In this document: one piece after another, positions 1-8,148 of the stretch | Layout of the letters: each line of letters starts with the position of its first letter | How positions within the stretch are numbered: the stretch's first letter is position 1 | Notes under the pieces: model-generated | Databases searched by the model: none | What the model saw: the letters and a program-made list of their open reading frames with translations, nothing else | Told to the model about the DNA's origin: nothing | Translations under genes and position numbers: made by a program | Source: Mycobacterium hubeiense | GTDB taxonomy: Bacteria; Actinomycetota; Actinomycetes; Mycobacteriales; Mycobacteriaceae | Length of the DNA: 62,607 nt | Direction of reading: 5' to 3' | NCBI RefSeq assembly: GCF_002838065.1 | Contig: NZ_PIZU01000030.1 | Span: 1 to 62,607 of the forward strand

Positions 1-76
1 CCCGCAAGCCTGATCCAGCTTCCAGGACACACCATGACGGCAGCCTAGCGCTGCGACGCGCCCGTCGTCGCCTCGT
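1..76. other. Left-edge intergenic or gene tail, unresolved
   Basis: The plus strand is open from the edge to a TAG at 46-48 and would encode only the last 15 residues of a truncated gene. The minus strand has an ATG at 33-35 that could instead open a gene running out of the window. Neither reading has enough sequence to identify a product, and wobble-base composition does not separate them clearly. In M. tuberculosis the gene next to the Rv1155 homologue runs in the same direction as it, which mildly favours the minus-strand reading. Nothing else is recognisable here. Confidence 0.25.
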
Positions 77-520
77 TTACCGCATGCCCGGCGGCATGCC
101 GTAGACGTGCGAGATCGGCAACGTCATCAGCACCCGGCGGTCCTCCACCATCGCGTGCCGGTATTCGTCCCAGTCCGGATGCTCGCCGGCGATATTGCGG
201 TACAACGCAATCAACCCCTCCACGGTGTCGTCATCAAGCGATGCGGCGGGCGGGGTGAGGATCGCACTGCCCTCAGCCACCGCATAGGCCCAGCCGTCGT
301 CGGAGCTGACATGGATCGACGCGCGCGGATCACGACGCAGATTGCGGGTCTTGGCGCGAGGCTCGGTGATCGACGCCTGGATCGTCAGGTTGCGGGCATC
401 GAAGTGGTACGAGATGTTCGACAGCTGCGGGCGACCGTCTTTTTTGATGGTGGCGAGCACCCCCAGCGAGTTCCCGCTGATCAGCGCCAGCAGCTTGTCG
501 TCGAACACGTGACGCCCCAT
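77..520 (-). CDS. PPOX-class F420-dependent protein (Rv1155-like)
   Basis: A 147-residue split-barrel flavin/deazaflavin-binding protein of the pyridoxamine 5'-phosphate oxidase superfamily. It is nearly collinear with remembered M. tuberculosis Rv1155, sharing an N-terminal VFDDKLLALISGNSLGVLAT-type strand, a central PRAKTRNLRRDPRAS cofactor-phosphate-binding stretch (about 53-67) and a C-terminal ISHVYGMPPGMR. The Rv1155 family (FDOR-B) binds cofactor F420 rather than FMN; the physiological substrate is unsettled. The length equals that of Rv1155, so the ATG at 520 is a good start. It is divergent from the methyltransferase at 552 with only 31 bp between them. Confidence 0.9.
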   Translation of the reverse strand: MGRHVFDDKLLALISGNSLGVLATIKKDGRPQLSNISYHFDARNLTIQASITEPRAKTRNLRRDPRASIHVSSDDGWAYAVAEGSAILTPPAASLDDDTVEGLIALYRNIAGEHPDWDEYRHAMVEDRRVLMTLPISHVYGMPPGMR

Positions 521-551
521 ACCGCGAGCCTACGTCGCTACGCTCGAATCG

Positions 552-1379
552 ATGACTGGTCAATCGCAAATCGACGGCAACATTCTCGAAGGCGTCTCGG
601 CCACCACGCTGTGGACCTTGCACAACCGCGGCACCGAGGCCAAGCGCTCCGACGGCGTCATCCGCGACCCGTGGGCGATCACACTGTTCGACGCCATCGA
701 CTACGACTACCGCAAATTCGGCAGGCCCAACCAGTCGCACGCCCTGCGCGCCCAAGCGTTCGACGCAGCCGCTGCCGCATACCTCACGGAGCACCCGAAA
801 GCATCGGTGGTGGCCCTCGCCGAGGGTCTGCAGACCAGCTTCTGGCGCCTCGACAGCATGGGCGTCGCAAGCGAATTGACGTGGTACTCCGTTGATTTGC
901 CACCCGTCATGGCGCTGCGCGACGAGTTGCTGCCGCACGACGACCGCATCGTCAAGATCGCCCAGTCGGCGCTGGACCGCAGCTGGATGGACCCCGTCGA
1001 CTCGACCAACGGCGTGTTCATCACCGCCGAGGGGCTGCTCATGTACCTCGATCCGGAGGACGCGCTTGGCCTGATCCGCGATTGCGCCGCCCGCTTCCCC
1101 GGCGGTCAGATGATGTTCGACTCCATCCCGCACTGGTTCAGCCGGCGCACCCTCAACGGAATGAAACTGTCCGACCGCTACGTCGCCCCGCCAATGCCGT
1201 TCGCACTCACGCCCGACGAGGCCCTCGCGCTGGCCGAGAGCATTCCCAACGTGCGCGCGGCTCACGATGTTCTGTATCCGCCTGGCCGCGGCCTGTGGAA
1301 GCTGACGAAGGCGCTGGACCACGTCGGGTTCTTCCACCGCAACCGGCCCAGCATCACGCTGCTGGAGTTCGGCCCATGA
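552..1379 (+). CDS. omt: LCM/PPM1-type O-methyltransferase (omt)
   Basis: A 275-residue SAM-dependent methyltransferase of the leucine carboxyl methyltransferase (PPM1/Tcmp) family, similar in length and position to remembered Rv1153c (Omt). The SAM-binding loop reads ALAEGLQTSFWRLD at about residues 89-102, in place of the usual glycine-rich motif. ITAEGLLMYL (about 157-166) is the family's second conserved block. The substrate is unknown; relatives methylate polyketides or small-molecule acids. It starts with ATG and ends in a 4-bp ATGA overlap with the DUF1697 gene, so the two are co-translated. A clear paralogue lies at 1912-2751. Confidence 0.85.
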   Translation: MTGQSQIDGNILEGVSATTLWTLHNRGTEAKRSDGVIRDPWAITLFDAIDYDYRKFGRPNQSHALRAQAFDAAAAAYLTEHPKASVVALAEGLQTSFWRLDSMGVASELTWYSVDLPPVMALRDELLPHDDRIVKIAQSALDRSWMDPVDSTNGVFITAEGLLMYLDPEDALGLIRDCAARFPGGQMMFDSIPHWFSRRTLNGMKLSDRYVAPPMPFALTPDEALALAESIPNVRAAHDVLYPPGRGLWKLTKALDHVGFFHRNRPSITLLEFGP

Positions 1380-1897
1380 CCCGCTACGCCGCATTCCTGC
1401 GCGGCGTCAACGTCGGCGGCGTCAACCTCAAGATGGCCGACGTGGCGGCGGCGTTCGAGAAGGCCGGCTTCACCAACGTCAAGACGATCCTCGCCAGCGG
1501 CAACGTGCTGTTGGACAGCCGCGACGGCGTGGATGCGGTGCGGAAGAAGGCCGAGAAGGCGTTGCGCGACGAATTCGGCTACGACGCTTGGGTACTCGCG
1601 TACGACCTCGATACGGTGCACTCAATATCCGAGAACTATCCGTTCGAACGCGAGGTCGACGGGCATCACTCCTACGTCACCTTCGTCACCGACGAGAACG
1701 TGCTCGACGAACTCGCGGCGCTCGCCGAGGAAACCGGGCCGGACGAGAAGATCCAGCGCGGCGAGGGCGTCATCTATTGGCAGATCCCCCGGGCCGCGAC
1801 GCTGGACAGCACCATGGGCAAGACGATGGGCAAGAAGCGCTACAAGTCGTCGACGACCACCAGAAACCTGCGCACGCTGGACAAAGTCCTGCGCTAG
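1376..1897 (+). CDS. DUF1697 family protein
   Basis: A 173-residue protein that opens with the family signature RYAAFLRGVNVGG (3-15) and continues with ASGNVLLDS (about 42-50). The C-terminal RAATLDSTMGKTMGKKRYKSSTTTRNLRTLDKV is the other conserved block of DUF1697. No enzymatic function is established for the family. The ATG at 1376 is chosen because it overlaps the TGA of the preceding methyltransferase (ATGA) and gives the full domain; the longer open frame upstream lies inside that gene. It sits between two paralogous methyltransferases and is probably on the same transcript. Confidence 0.85.
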   Translation: MTRYAAFLRGVNVGGVNLKMADVAAAFEKAGFTNVKTILASGNVLLDSRDGVDAVRKKAEKALRDEFGYDAWVLAYDLDTVHSISENYPFEREVDGHHSYVTFVTDENVLDELAALAEETGPDEKIQRGEGVIYWQIPRAATLDSTMGKTMGKKRYKSSTTTRNLRTLDKVLR

Positions 1898-1911
1898 GTA
1901 CATTCGAAAAA

Positions 1912-2751
1912 ATGACATCCACACCCACGGTCAAGGCGGACGGCACGGTGTTGACGGGCGTCTCGGAGACGGCGTTGATGACGCTGTGTGTGCGGGCGAA
2001 CGAAGCCCGTCGTCCCGACGGCATCATCGACGACCCGATGGCGATCCGGTTGGTCGACTCCATCGATTTCGACTTCGCCAAGTTCGGGTTCACCCGCCGC
2101 CAGGACATGGCACTGCGCGCCCTCGGCTTCGACACCATGGCCCGCCGCTATCTGGCCGAGTATCCGCGAGCCACCGTCGTCGCCCTCGCCGAGGGTCTGC
2201 AGACCAGCTTCTACCGGATCGACGCCCGGGGGCTGGGCGGTCAATTCCGCTGGCTCACAGTCGATCTGCCGCCGATCATCGAACTGCGTCGCAAGCTGCT
2301 GCCGCCGTCGGACCGGGTCACGATGTGCGCCCAGTCGGCGCTGGACTTCAGCTGGATGGATCAGGTCGACGCCTCTGACGGCGTGTTCATCACCGCGGAG
2401 GGCCTGCTGATGTATCTGCAGCCCGAAGAGGCGATGGGACTGATCACCGAATGCGCTCGACGCTTCCCCGGCGGGCAGATGATGTTCGACCTGCCGCCGG
2501 CGTGGTTCGCCGCGTGGGCGCGCCGCGGCATGCGGACGTCGCTGCGCTATCGGGTGCCGCCGATGCCGTTCAGCCTGTCACCGTCGCAGGCGGCGGAGCT
2601 GGTGAACACCGTGCCGGGTATTCGCGCGGTGCACGATCTGCCGATGCCGGCCGGGCGGGGCCGGGTGTTCAACGCACTGCTGTGGACGATGCAGCGGCTG
2701 CCGCTGTTCGACAACGTCCGGCCGGTCTGGACGTTGCTCGAATTCGGGTAG
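1912..2751 (+). CDS. LCM/PPM1-type methyltransferase, paralogue of omt
   Basis: A 279-residue SAM-dependent methyltransferase, paralogous to the product of 552-1379. It has the same ALAEGLQTSFYRID loop, ITAEGLLMYL block, FPGGQMMFD block and a TLLEFG C-terminus. The ATG at 1912 lies 14 bp after the DUF1697 stop and gives a length equal to the paralogue; no strong ribosome-binding site is visible. The two copies differ throughout, so the duplication is not recent. The substrate is unknown. It ends 7 bp from the convergent GntR gene. Confidence 0.8.
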   Translation: MTSTPTVKADGTVLTGVSETALMTLCVRANEARRPDGIIDDPMAIRLVDSIDFDFAKFGFTRRQDMALRALGFDTMARRYLAEYPRATVVALAEGLQTSFYRIDARGLGGQFRWLTVDLPPIIELRRKLLPPSDRVTMCAQSALDFSWMDQVDASDGVFITAEGLLMYLQPEEAMGLITECARRFPGGQMMFDLPPAWFAAWARRGMRTSLRYRVPPMPFSLSPSQAAELVNTVPGIRAVHDLPMPAGRGRVFNALLWTMQRLPLFDNVRPVWTLLEFG

Positions 2752-2758
2752 CCGGGCG

Positions 2759-3124
2759 TCAGCCGAACGCTGCCTCGATGTAGCGCAGCGCGTCGGCCCG
2801 GTCGACGCCCAGCGCTTTGGCGGCCGACACGTAGTTGTACGCCGCGGTGGCCATCGCCGCGTCGGCCGGATCCTCGCGCGCGACGAAAGTGCCGAACCGT
2901 CCTCGCGTTTCGAGGATGCCCGCCGCTTCCAGCTCGCGATAGGCGCGGGCCACGGTGTTCACCGCCAGGCCGATCTTGGCCGCGAGCTCGCGAACCGTCG
3001 GCAGCCGCGTCCCCGGGGGCAGCCGACCATCGCGGACGCCGTCGATGATCTGCGACCTGAGCTGGTCGAACAACGGCTGCGCAGCGTTCGGCTCTACGCG
3101 TACCCAATCCCCCAACTCGGCCAC
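2759..3124 (-). CDS. GntR-family transcriptional regulator (Rv1152-like)
   Basis: A 121-residue regulator of the short YtrA-like GntR type: a winged helix-turn-helix at about residues 10-75 (QPLFDQLRSQIIDGV, LPPGTRLPTVRELA, AVNTVARAYRELE) with a short alpha-helical tail and no large ligand domain. The GTG at 3122-3124 gives the length remembered for Rv1152 (121 aa) and begins ELGDWVRVEP as in that protein; an AGGTGA stands about 10 bases upstream. It is divergent from the sirtuin gene with 36 bp between start codons, so it may control that promoter as well as its own. The target is inferred from position only. Confidence 0.82.
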   Translation of the reverse strand: MAELGDWVRVEPNAAQPLFDQLRSQIIDGVRDGRLPPGTRLPTVRELAAKIGLAVNTVARAYRELEAAGILETRGRFGTFVAREDPADAAMATAAYNYVSAAKALGVDRADALRYIEAAFG

Positions 3125-3160
3125 GTGCTTAGTATCACCTAGACCCGCTAGTTTGGTCAT

Positions 3161-3874
3161 GTGCAAGTGACGGTGCTCAGCGGAGCAGGCATTTCCGCCG
3201 AGAGCGGCGTACCCACCTTCCGCGACGTCGAAACGGGGCTGTGGGCCAAGGTCGACCCGTACGAGATCTCCAGCTCGCAGGGCTGGCAAGCCCACCCAGA
3301 GAAGGTGTGGGCGTGGTACCTGTGGCGGCATTACATGATGGAGTCGGTGCAGCCGAACAACGGTCATCTGGCCGTCGCCGCCTGGCAGGACCACGCCCAG
3401 GTGCACGTCGTCACCCAGAATGTCGACAATCTGCACGAGCGTGCCGGCAGCCGCAACGTCTACCACCTGCACGGCAGTCTGTTCGAGTTCCGTTGTGACG
3501 CTTGCGGATCACCGTTCGAAGGGGATCTTCCCGCGATGCCCGAACCGGTGGCGTCGGCCGACCCGCCGCAGTGCCCGTGCGGCGGGCTGATCCGGCCCAA
3601 CGTGGTGTGGTTCGGCGAGGCGCTGCCCGAGGACGCGTGGCAGCGATCGGTGGACGCGGTCACCAATGCCGACGTGGTGATCGTCGTCGGCACGTCGTCG
3701 ATCGTCTATCCCGCCGCGGGTCTGCCCGAACTGGCGCTGGCCAACGGCACGCCGGTGATCGAGGTCAACCCCGAGCGCACGCCGCTGTCCGACGCGGCGA
3801 CGGTGACGCTGCGCGAGACGGCCGCCAGCGCCCTGCCGGGGCTGCTGCAACGGCTGCCGGCGCTGCTGCGCTAG
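3161..3874 (+). CDS. cobB: NAD-dependent protein deacylase, sirtuin class III
   Basis: A 237-residue sirtuin matching remembered Rv1151c in length. It carries GAGIS (8-12) and TQNVDN (85-90) for NAD binding, catalytic His104 in HLHG, and a zinc site made of Cys112/Cys115 and Cys138/Cys140. Tyr53 and Arg56 (YLWR) form the Y-x-x-R pair typical of SIRT5/CobB-type desuccinylases, so both deacetylase and desuccinylase activity are expected. Family members deacetylate acyl-CoA synthetases and other lysine targets using NAD. Translation starts at GTG 3161. The 3' end overlaps the convergent methyltransferase by 4 bp. Confidence 0.93.
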   Translation: MQVTVLSGAGISAESGVPTFRDVETGLWAKVDPYEISSSQGWQAHPEKVWAWYLWRHYMMESVQPNNGHLAVAAWQDHAQVHVVTQNVDNLHERAGSRNVYHLHGSLFEFRCDACGSPFEGDLPAMPEPVASADPPQCPCGGLIRPNVVWFGEALPEDAWQRSVDAVTNADVVIVVGTSSIVYPAAGLPELALANGTPVIEVNPERTPLSDAATVTLRETAASALPGLLQRLPALLR

Positions 3875-4515
3875 CCGGCGGGTCGGACGGCGCGGCCGAT
3901 CGCGAACTCCGCAACCGGTAGCGGCACCCATGCCGGCATCGCCCACTCCCGCCGCGCGCCTTGGACCTCGAATCCGGCGTCGACGATCGTCGCCTCGGTG
4001 TGGCGATGGGTATGGCAGTTGCCCAGCAGTCGCGGCCACACCGTCGCGTCGGCGATCTTCTGCAGTCGCGCCCGCGCCCCGGTACCGGCTATGTGCTCGA
4101 GATAGCGCAGCTCGCCGCCCGGTCGCAGCAGCGAAAAAAGCTGGCGCAACACGCTTCCCGGCTCATCCACCGAGCACAACACCAGCGAGCAGACGATCGC
4201 GTCGAAGGGTTCATCGGCGGTGAACTGCTCCACGGTGTCGGTACTGATGCTGACGGGCACCGGCGCGTCCTCGGCCGCCCGCTGCGCCAACACCGCCAGC
4301 CGCCGTTCGGGTTCGACTGCGATGACCTGCTGCAACGTCGTCGGATAGAACGCGAAGTTGGTGCCGGTGCCGGCGCCGACCTCCAGCACGCGACCGGACA
4401 GCCCCGCCAGGTTCTCGCGTCGCAACCGCCTGACCGTCTCGGGCTCGTGGCCCGACATCACGGTCCACACCCGCGCGAAGAACGGGTTGTCAACGGTATT
4501 GCTGGTGTTGGGCAT
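3871..4515 (-). CDS. Class I SAM-dependent methyltransferase (Rv1147-like)
   Basis: A 214-residue methyltransferase of the Methyltransf_11/UbiE-like group. Motif I is VLEVGAGTGTNF at 43-54, the acidic residue that ends strand 2 is in VIAVEPE (about 64-70), and motif IV is FDAIVCSLVLCSV. The sequence after this (RPGGELRYLEHIAG) resembles phosphatidylethanolamine or menaquinone-type methyltransferases, but the substrate is not known. It is last in an operon: its ATG at 4515 lies inside the end of the upstream tetR. The same neighbour order, mmpL13 then this gene, is remembered from M. tuberculosis, suggesting a lipid-related role. Confidence 0.85.
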   Translation of the reverse strand: MPNTSNTVDNPFFARVWTVMSGHEPETVRRLRRENLAGLSGRVLEVGAGTGTNFAFYPTTLQQVIAVEPERRLAVLAQRAAEDAPVPVSISTDTVEQFTADEPFDAIVCSLVLCSVDEPGSVLRQLFSLLRPGGELRYLEHIAGTGARARLQKIADATVWPRLLGNCHTHRHTEATIVDAGFEVQGARREWAMPAWVPLPVAEFAIGRAVRPAG

Positions 4516-5176
4516 CTGCCAGTCCCTTCAGCCGTTCGACGGTCTCCTGCGGCCCGGCGTCCCAGCCAATCATGCCGGACACGATCTGACCGCAGCACGC
4601 CGCGCGCATCACCCGGTCGGCGAACGCCTCGACGTCGCCCCACGGCAGGTATGGCCGCGAGATCAGCAGCGCCGCCACGCCGTGGGCCACGGTCCATAGT
4701 TCCAGCGCCATGGTCATCGCGTCGCCGGGCGGGTAGATGCCCTCGGCGATCAGCGCCTCCACCGAATTGCGCATGTGCACAAACGCCGAACTGTTCAGCG
4801 TCACATCGACATCGCTGCCCGGCCTGCCCTCGCCCATCATGGCGATCCGGTACAACTCCGGGGTCTGCCGGGCGAATCGCACGTAGGCCAGTCCCTGGGC
4901 GCGCAGCACTTCGATGGTCGAGGGTTGGTCGGCCGCCACCCGTTGCATCTCTTCGTCGAGTTTCTCGAAGTACCGGGCACACACCGCGTCGAGCAGCGCG
5001 TCTTTGTCCGCAAAATGCAGGTAGATCGACGGCGGTGTCACACCGACGCGCTGTGCCACCGACCGGATCGAAACCGCTTTGGCGTGGCCGGTTTCCAGCA
5101 ACAGCTCAGTGGTCGCGTCGAGGATCTCCTCGCGCAACTGGTCACCGGATCCGCGCGGCGCGCGTCGACGCTTCAC
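4490..5176 (-). CDS. TetR-family regulator of the mmpL operon
   Basis: A 228-residue TetR/AcrR regulator: an N-terminal helix-turn-helix of about residues 12-58 (REEILDATTELLLETG, IRSVAQRVGVTPPSIYLHFADKDALLDAV) and a C-terminal ligand-binding helical domain of the TetR_C_33 type. The GTG at 5174-5176 is chosen because it begins one base after the TGA of the upstream mmpL gene, which implies translational coupling. It shares the operon with mmpL and the methyltransferase, so it most likely represses it through the repeated motif at 7452-7483. The ligand is unknown. Confidence 0.85.
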   Translation of the reverse strand: MKRRRAPRGSGDQLREEILDATTELLLETGHAKAVSIRSVAQRVGVTPPSIYLHFADKDALLDAVCARYFEKLDEEMQRVAADQPSTIEVLRAQGLAYVRFARQTPELYRIAMMGEGRPGSDVDVTLNSSAFVHMRNSVEALIAEGIYPPGDAMTMALELWTVAHGVAALLISRPYLPWGDVEAFADRVMRAACCGQIVSGMIGWDAGPQETVERLKGLADAQHQQYR

Positions 5177-5177
5177 G

Positions 5178-7433
5178 TCAGCCCGCCTTGGCTCGCTCGC
5201 GGTTTTCGGCCGGCGCCGGCGCATCGGCCGAGTCGCTGAAGCCGATGCGCTGGTGTAGGCGGGCCAGCGGCCTCGGTGCCCACCAGTTCCACCGGCCCAG
5301 CCAGTGCATGAACGACGGCACCAGTGCCATGCGCACCAGGGTGGCGTCGGCAAGCACCGCCAGGGTCAGTCCCACCCCGAACATCCGCATGAATGCGACC
5401 TGCGCGGCGATCAACGCGGCGAACGAGATCGACATGATCAACGCCGCGGCGGTCACCACGCGGCCGGTCCGGGCCAGGCCCAGCGCGATGCTTTCGTCGT
5501 TGTCCGCCCGCGTCTTTCCGGATTGCAGCCAGTATTCCCGGATGCGTGACACCAGGAACACCTCGTAGTCCATCGACAGCCCGAAGGCGATGCAGAACAA
5601 CAGCACGGGCATGTTGGCCACCAATGTGCCGGTGGGCGTGGTGCCGAACGCGCCGAGATGCCCGTCCTGGAAGATCCATACCAGTGCGCCGAACGCGGCG
5701 GTCAGCGATAACACGTTGAGCAGCAACGCTTTCAACGGCAGGATCACGCTGCCGGTGAGCAGGAACAGCAACACGAAGGTGATCGCGGCTATCACCCCGA
5801 GCACCAGCGGGAGCCGGGAGGTGATCGACTCGGAGCTGTCCCGGTTGATCTGGGCGACGCCGGTCAGCTGTACGTCCGCCGGCGCCGGCACCGCTCGCAG
5901 CTGATCCAATTGGGCTTCGGACGCCGCCGTGAAGAGCGGCGCATCGCTGCCGACGGTGAGGAAGGCACTGCCGTCGTTCAAACCCGTTGCCGCCGATGGC
6001 GGTCCGACGAGGCGCCCGTCGACAAATGTGCCACCAGGTGCGGATACCGACGAGACGTCGGTCACCTGCGACAGCGCGGCAGCATAGCGATCGAGCGCCG
6101 GCGGGCTGACACCCGCGACATCCGGGAGGACGACGGTGACGTTGGCGGCCGAGTCGATGGCGAAGTCGTTGCGCAGTTCGTCACCGACCTGTCGCGCCGA
6201 GGCCGACGCGGGCAGTACGCGGTCGTCGGGGAAGCCCCACTTGATGCCGAGGAACGGCGCGCCGAGCACCAGCAGCAGCGCCACGATCGCGACTGCGATC
6301 GGAACCGACCGGCGCATAACGTATTTCGTCGAGCGGTACCAGAACGTCTGCTCGACGGGCTTGCGTACCGGTTCGGGCCGCCCCAGGATGCGACGGAAGA
6401 GCCGACGCACGTCGAACGCGTCCAGCCGGTCACCGAGCAGCACGATGGCGGCAGGCGCCACGACGATCGCCGCGATGGCCGCGAACGCCACCACCGCGAT
6501 ACCGGCGTAGGCGAACGACTTGAGGAAGTACATCGGGAACAGCACCATCGCGACCATTGCCAGCGCGACCGTCATCGCCGAGAACAGTACGGTGCGCCCG
6601 GCCGTCGCCATGGTGCGCACCAGCGCCTGCTCGCGGTCGGCGCCGTCGGCGAGCTCGTCGCGGTAGCGGCTGATAATCAACAGGGTGTAGTCGATGGCCA
6701 ATGCCAATCCCATTGCGACCGTGAGGTTCAGCGCGAAGATCGACACGTCGGTGACCAAGGTGACGGCACGCAGCACCGCCATCGATCCCAGGATCGCAAA
6801 CGCGCCGACCGCCAACGGCAGCGCGGCGGCCATCAGCCCGCCGAAGACCCACACCAGCACCATGAAGCTCAGCGGGATCGCGATGGATTCCATCATCAAC
6901 AGGTCGCGTTCGCTCTGTCCGTTGATCTGGACGTAGAGCATCGCCTCGCCGCCGGCGCGTACGGTGACGCCGTCGCGGTCGTGAATCAGCTTCTCGGTCA
7001 ATGCCTTGGCGTGTTTCTGGGCGTCGCTTTCGCCGCCGGTGATGCCGGCGAGGATGAGCCCGGTCTTGCCGTCCTCGCTGACCAGCGCCGGCACGGCGGG
7101 CGGCGGCGCTGTCCACGCCGACGTCACCTCCGCCACATGCGGCGACGCCTGCAGCTGCGCGGCGATGTCGGCGGCGACGGCGCGGGCCGCCTCGCTTTGT
7201 GCGCCGCTATCGGAGGTGACGGCGATGACGAGCTGCATATCGCCCTGGCCGAATTTGTCCACCAGCAGCTGGGAGGCCTGCGCGGATTCCGACGTCGGGT
7301 CCTGGAAGCCGCCGGCGGACAGGTGGTTGGCGACGGGGATGCCGAAGATGCCGGCGGCCGCCATCACCAGTGCGGCGGTGACGAGGATTCGGCGCGGAGC
7401 GGCGATGGCCAGGTAGGCAATTCGTTGCAGCAC
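5178..7433 (-). CDS. mmpL13: MmpL13-like RND lipid transporter, intact
   Basis: A 751-residue RND/MMPL protein with two repeated halves, each an N-terminal TM helix, a periplasmic domain and about five TM helices. Two GxxxDY-type proton-relay motifs are visible (LALAIDY near 245 and FGLSMDY near 605). Start is GTG at 7433 with a GGAAGGA ribosome-binding site. By position this matches the M. tuberculosis locus where mmpL13 is split into mmpL13a and mmpL13b; here it is one uninterrupted frame. MmpL proteins export lipids or drugs across the inner membrane. The substrate of MmpL13 is unknown. Confidence 0.88.
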   Translation of the reverse strand: MLQRIAYLAIAAPRRILVTAALVMAAAGIFGIPVANHLSAGGFQDPTSESAQASQLLVDKFGQGDMQLVIAVTSDSGAQSEAARAVAADIAAQLQASPHVAEVTSAWTAPPPAVPALVSEDGKTGLILAGITGGESDAQKHAKALTEKLIHDRDGVTVRAGGEAMLYVQINGQSERDLLMMESIAIPLSFMVLVWVFGGLMAAALPLAVGAFAILGSMAVLRAVTLVTDVSIFALNLTVAMGLALAIDYTLLIISRYRDELADGADREQALVRTMATAGRTVLFSAMTVALAMVAMVLFPMYFLKSFAYAGIAVVAFAAIAAIVVAPAAIVLLGDRLDAFDVRRLFRRILGRPEPVRKPVEQTFWYRSTKYVMRRSVPIAVAIVALLLVLGAPFLGIKWGFPDDRVLPASASARQVGDELRNDFAIDSAANVTVVLPDVAGVSPPALDRYAAALSQVTDVSSVSAPGGTFVDGRLVGPPSAATGLNDGSAFLTVGSDAPLFTAASEAQLDQLRAVPAPADVQLTGVAQINRDSSESITSRLPLVLGVIAAITFVLLFLLTGSVILPLKALLLNVLSLTAAFGALVWIFQDGHLGAFGTTPTGTLVANMPVLLFCIAFGLSMDYEVFLVSRIREYWLQSGKTRADNDESIALGLARTGRVVTAAALIMSISFAALIAAQVAFMRMFGVGLTLAVLADATLVRMALVPSFMHWLGRWNWWAPRPLARLHQRIGFSDSADAPAPAENRERAKAG

Positions 7434-7451
7434 GTCGCGTCCTTCCGCTGG

Positions 7452-7483
7452 CTTATCGTCGATAAGTTACCCGCGATAAGTTA
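7452..7483. promoter_or_regulatory. Probable TetR operator upstream of mmpL operon
   Basis: A perfect inverted repeat CTTATCG-T-CGATAAG lies at 7452-7466. On the minus strand TAACTTATCG occurs twice in direct orientation (around 7461-7469 and 7475-7483), 14 bp apart. The site is 19 bp upstream of the mmpL GTG, where a repressor would block the promoter. TetR proteins usually bind such 15-20 bp palindromes, and the operon encodes one; that pairing is an inference. Confidence 0.7.
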
Positions 7484-7605
7484 GGGGTGTCAACGGCAGT
7501 CCCCACGCTTATTACGGGACCGGGCCGCCAAATGTTCACCGCCGCGCCTCAGCGCAATCAACGGAGCCTGCGCGATGTCGGTGCCGCGCCTTAAGCTTCC
7601 GAAGC

Positions 7606-8139
7606 ATGGCGACCACCGAAGCGATCACCCCGGCCACCACGACCCTGTCCGATACGGGACTGTTGATCCTGCGCCTCGGCGTGGGCGCGGCCATGCTGCA
7701 GGCCGGTCTGCGAAAAGTCTTCGACTTCAACACAACTGCCGATTTCATGGAGGCCGGCGGCTGGCGGCTGCCGAAGTTTGCCGCGTTCATGGTGACCGCG
7801 GCAGAGACACTCGGCGGCATCGGTCTGCTGCTGGGTGTGCTGACACCGCTGGCGGCGTGCGCGGTGATCGCGGCGATGATCGACGCCTGGGCCGTGAATG
7901 TGTCGGCGGGCGCGTTCTGGTCCGACCCGTTCAACGCGCCGTTCCTCATCGCGATCGGCGCGACGGCGCTGCTCTTCACCGGTGCGGGCGCCTATTCCGT
8001 CGACGCCCGCGTGCTCGGCCGCTACCGCTGGCCGGCCCCGATCGCCGTCGGGCTGCTCATCGTGGCGATCGCGGCAGCCGTCGTGACCTGGGTCGTACTG
8101 AACGGCAGCAACCCGATCCACTTCAGCTCGCCGGTCTGA
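7606..8139 (+). CDS. DoxX family membrane protein
   Basis: A 177-residue polytopic protein with four to five hydrophobic helices. TM1 is around 17-33 (GLLILRLGVGAAMLQAG), followed by the DoxX-type LRKVFDF and FMEAGGWRLP, then TM helices near 58-75, 79-95, 115-130 and 145-165. DoxX proteins form membrane oxidoreductase complexes with superoxide dismutase and thiol partners in mycobacteria, but many paralogues have no assigned role. It is divergent from mmpL and convergent with the small gene at 8149. It is not closely related to the other DoxX protein at 24322-24837. Confidence 0.8.
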   Translation: MATTEAITPATTTLSDTGLLILRLGVGAAMLQAGLRKVFDFNTTADFMEAGGWRLPKFAAFMVTAAETLGGIGLLLGVLTPLAACAVIAAMIDAWAVNVSAGAFWSDPFNAPFLIAIGATALLFTGAGAYSVDARVLGRYRWPAPIAVGLLIVAIAAAVVTWVVLNGSNPIHFSSPV

Positions 8140-8148
8140 CCGAATCTG

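Noticed and set aside
5910..7484. 524-codon open frame on the strand opposite mmpL13
   Set aside because: It mirrors the transporter gene; the protein is His/Arg/Asp-rich with no domain, a typical shadow in high-GC DNA.
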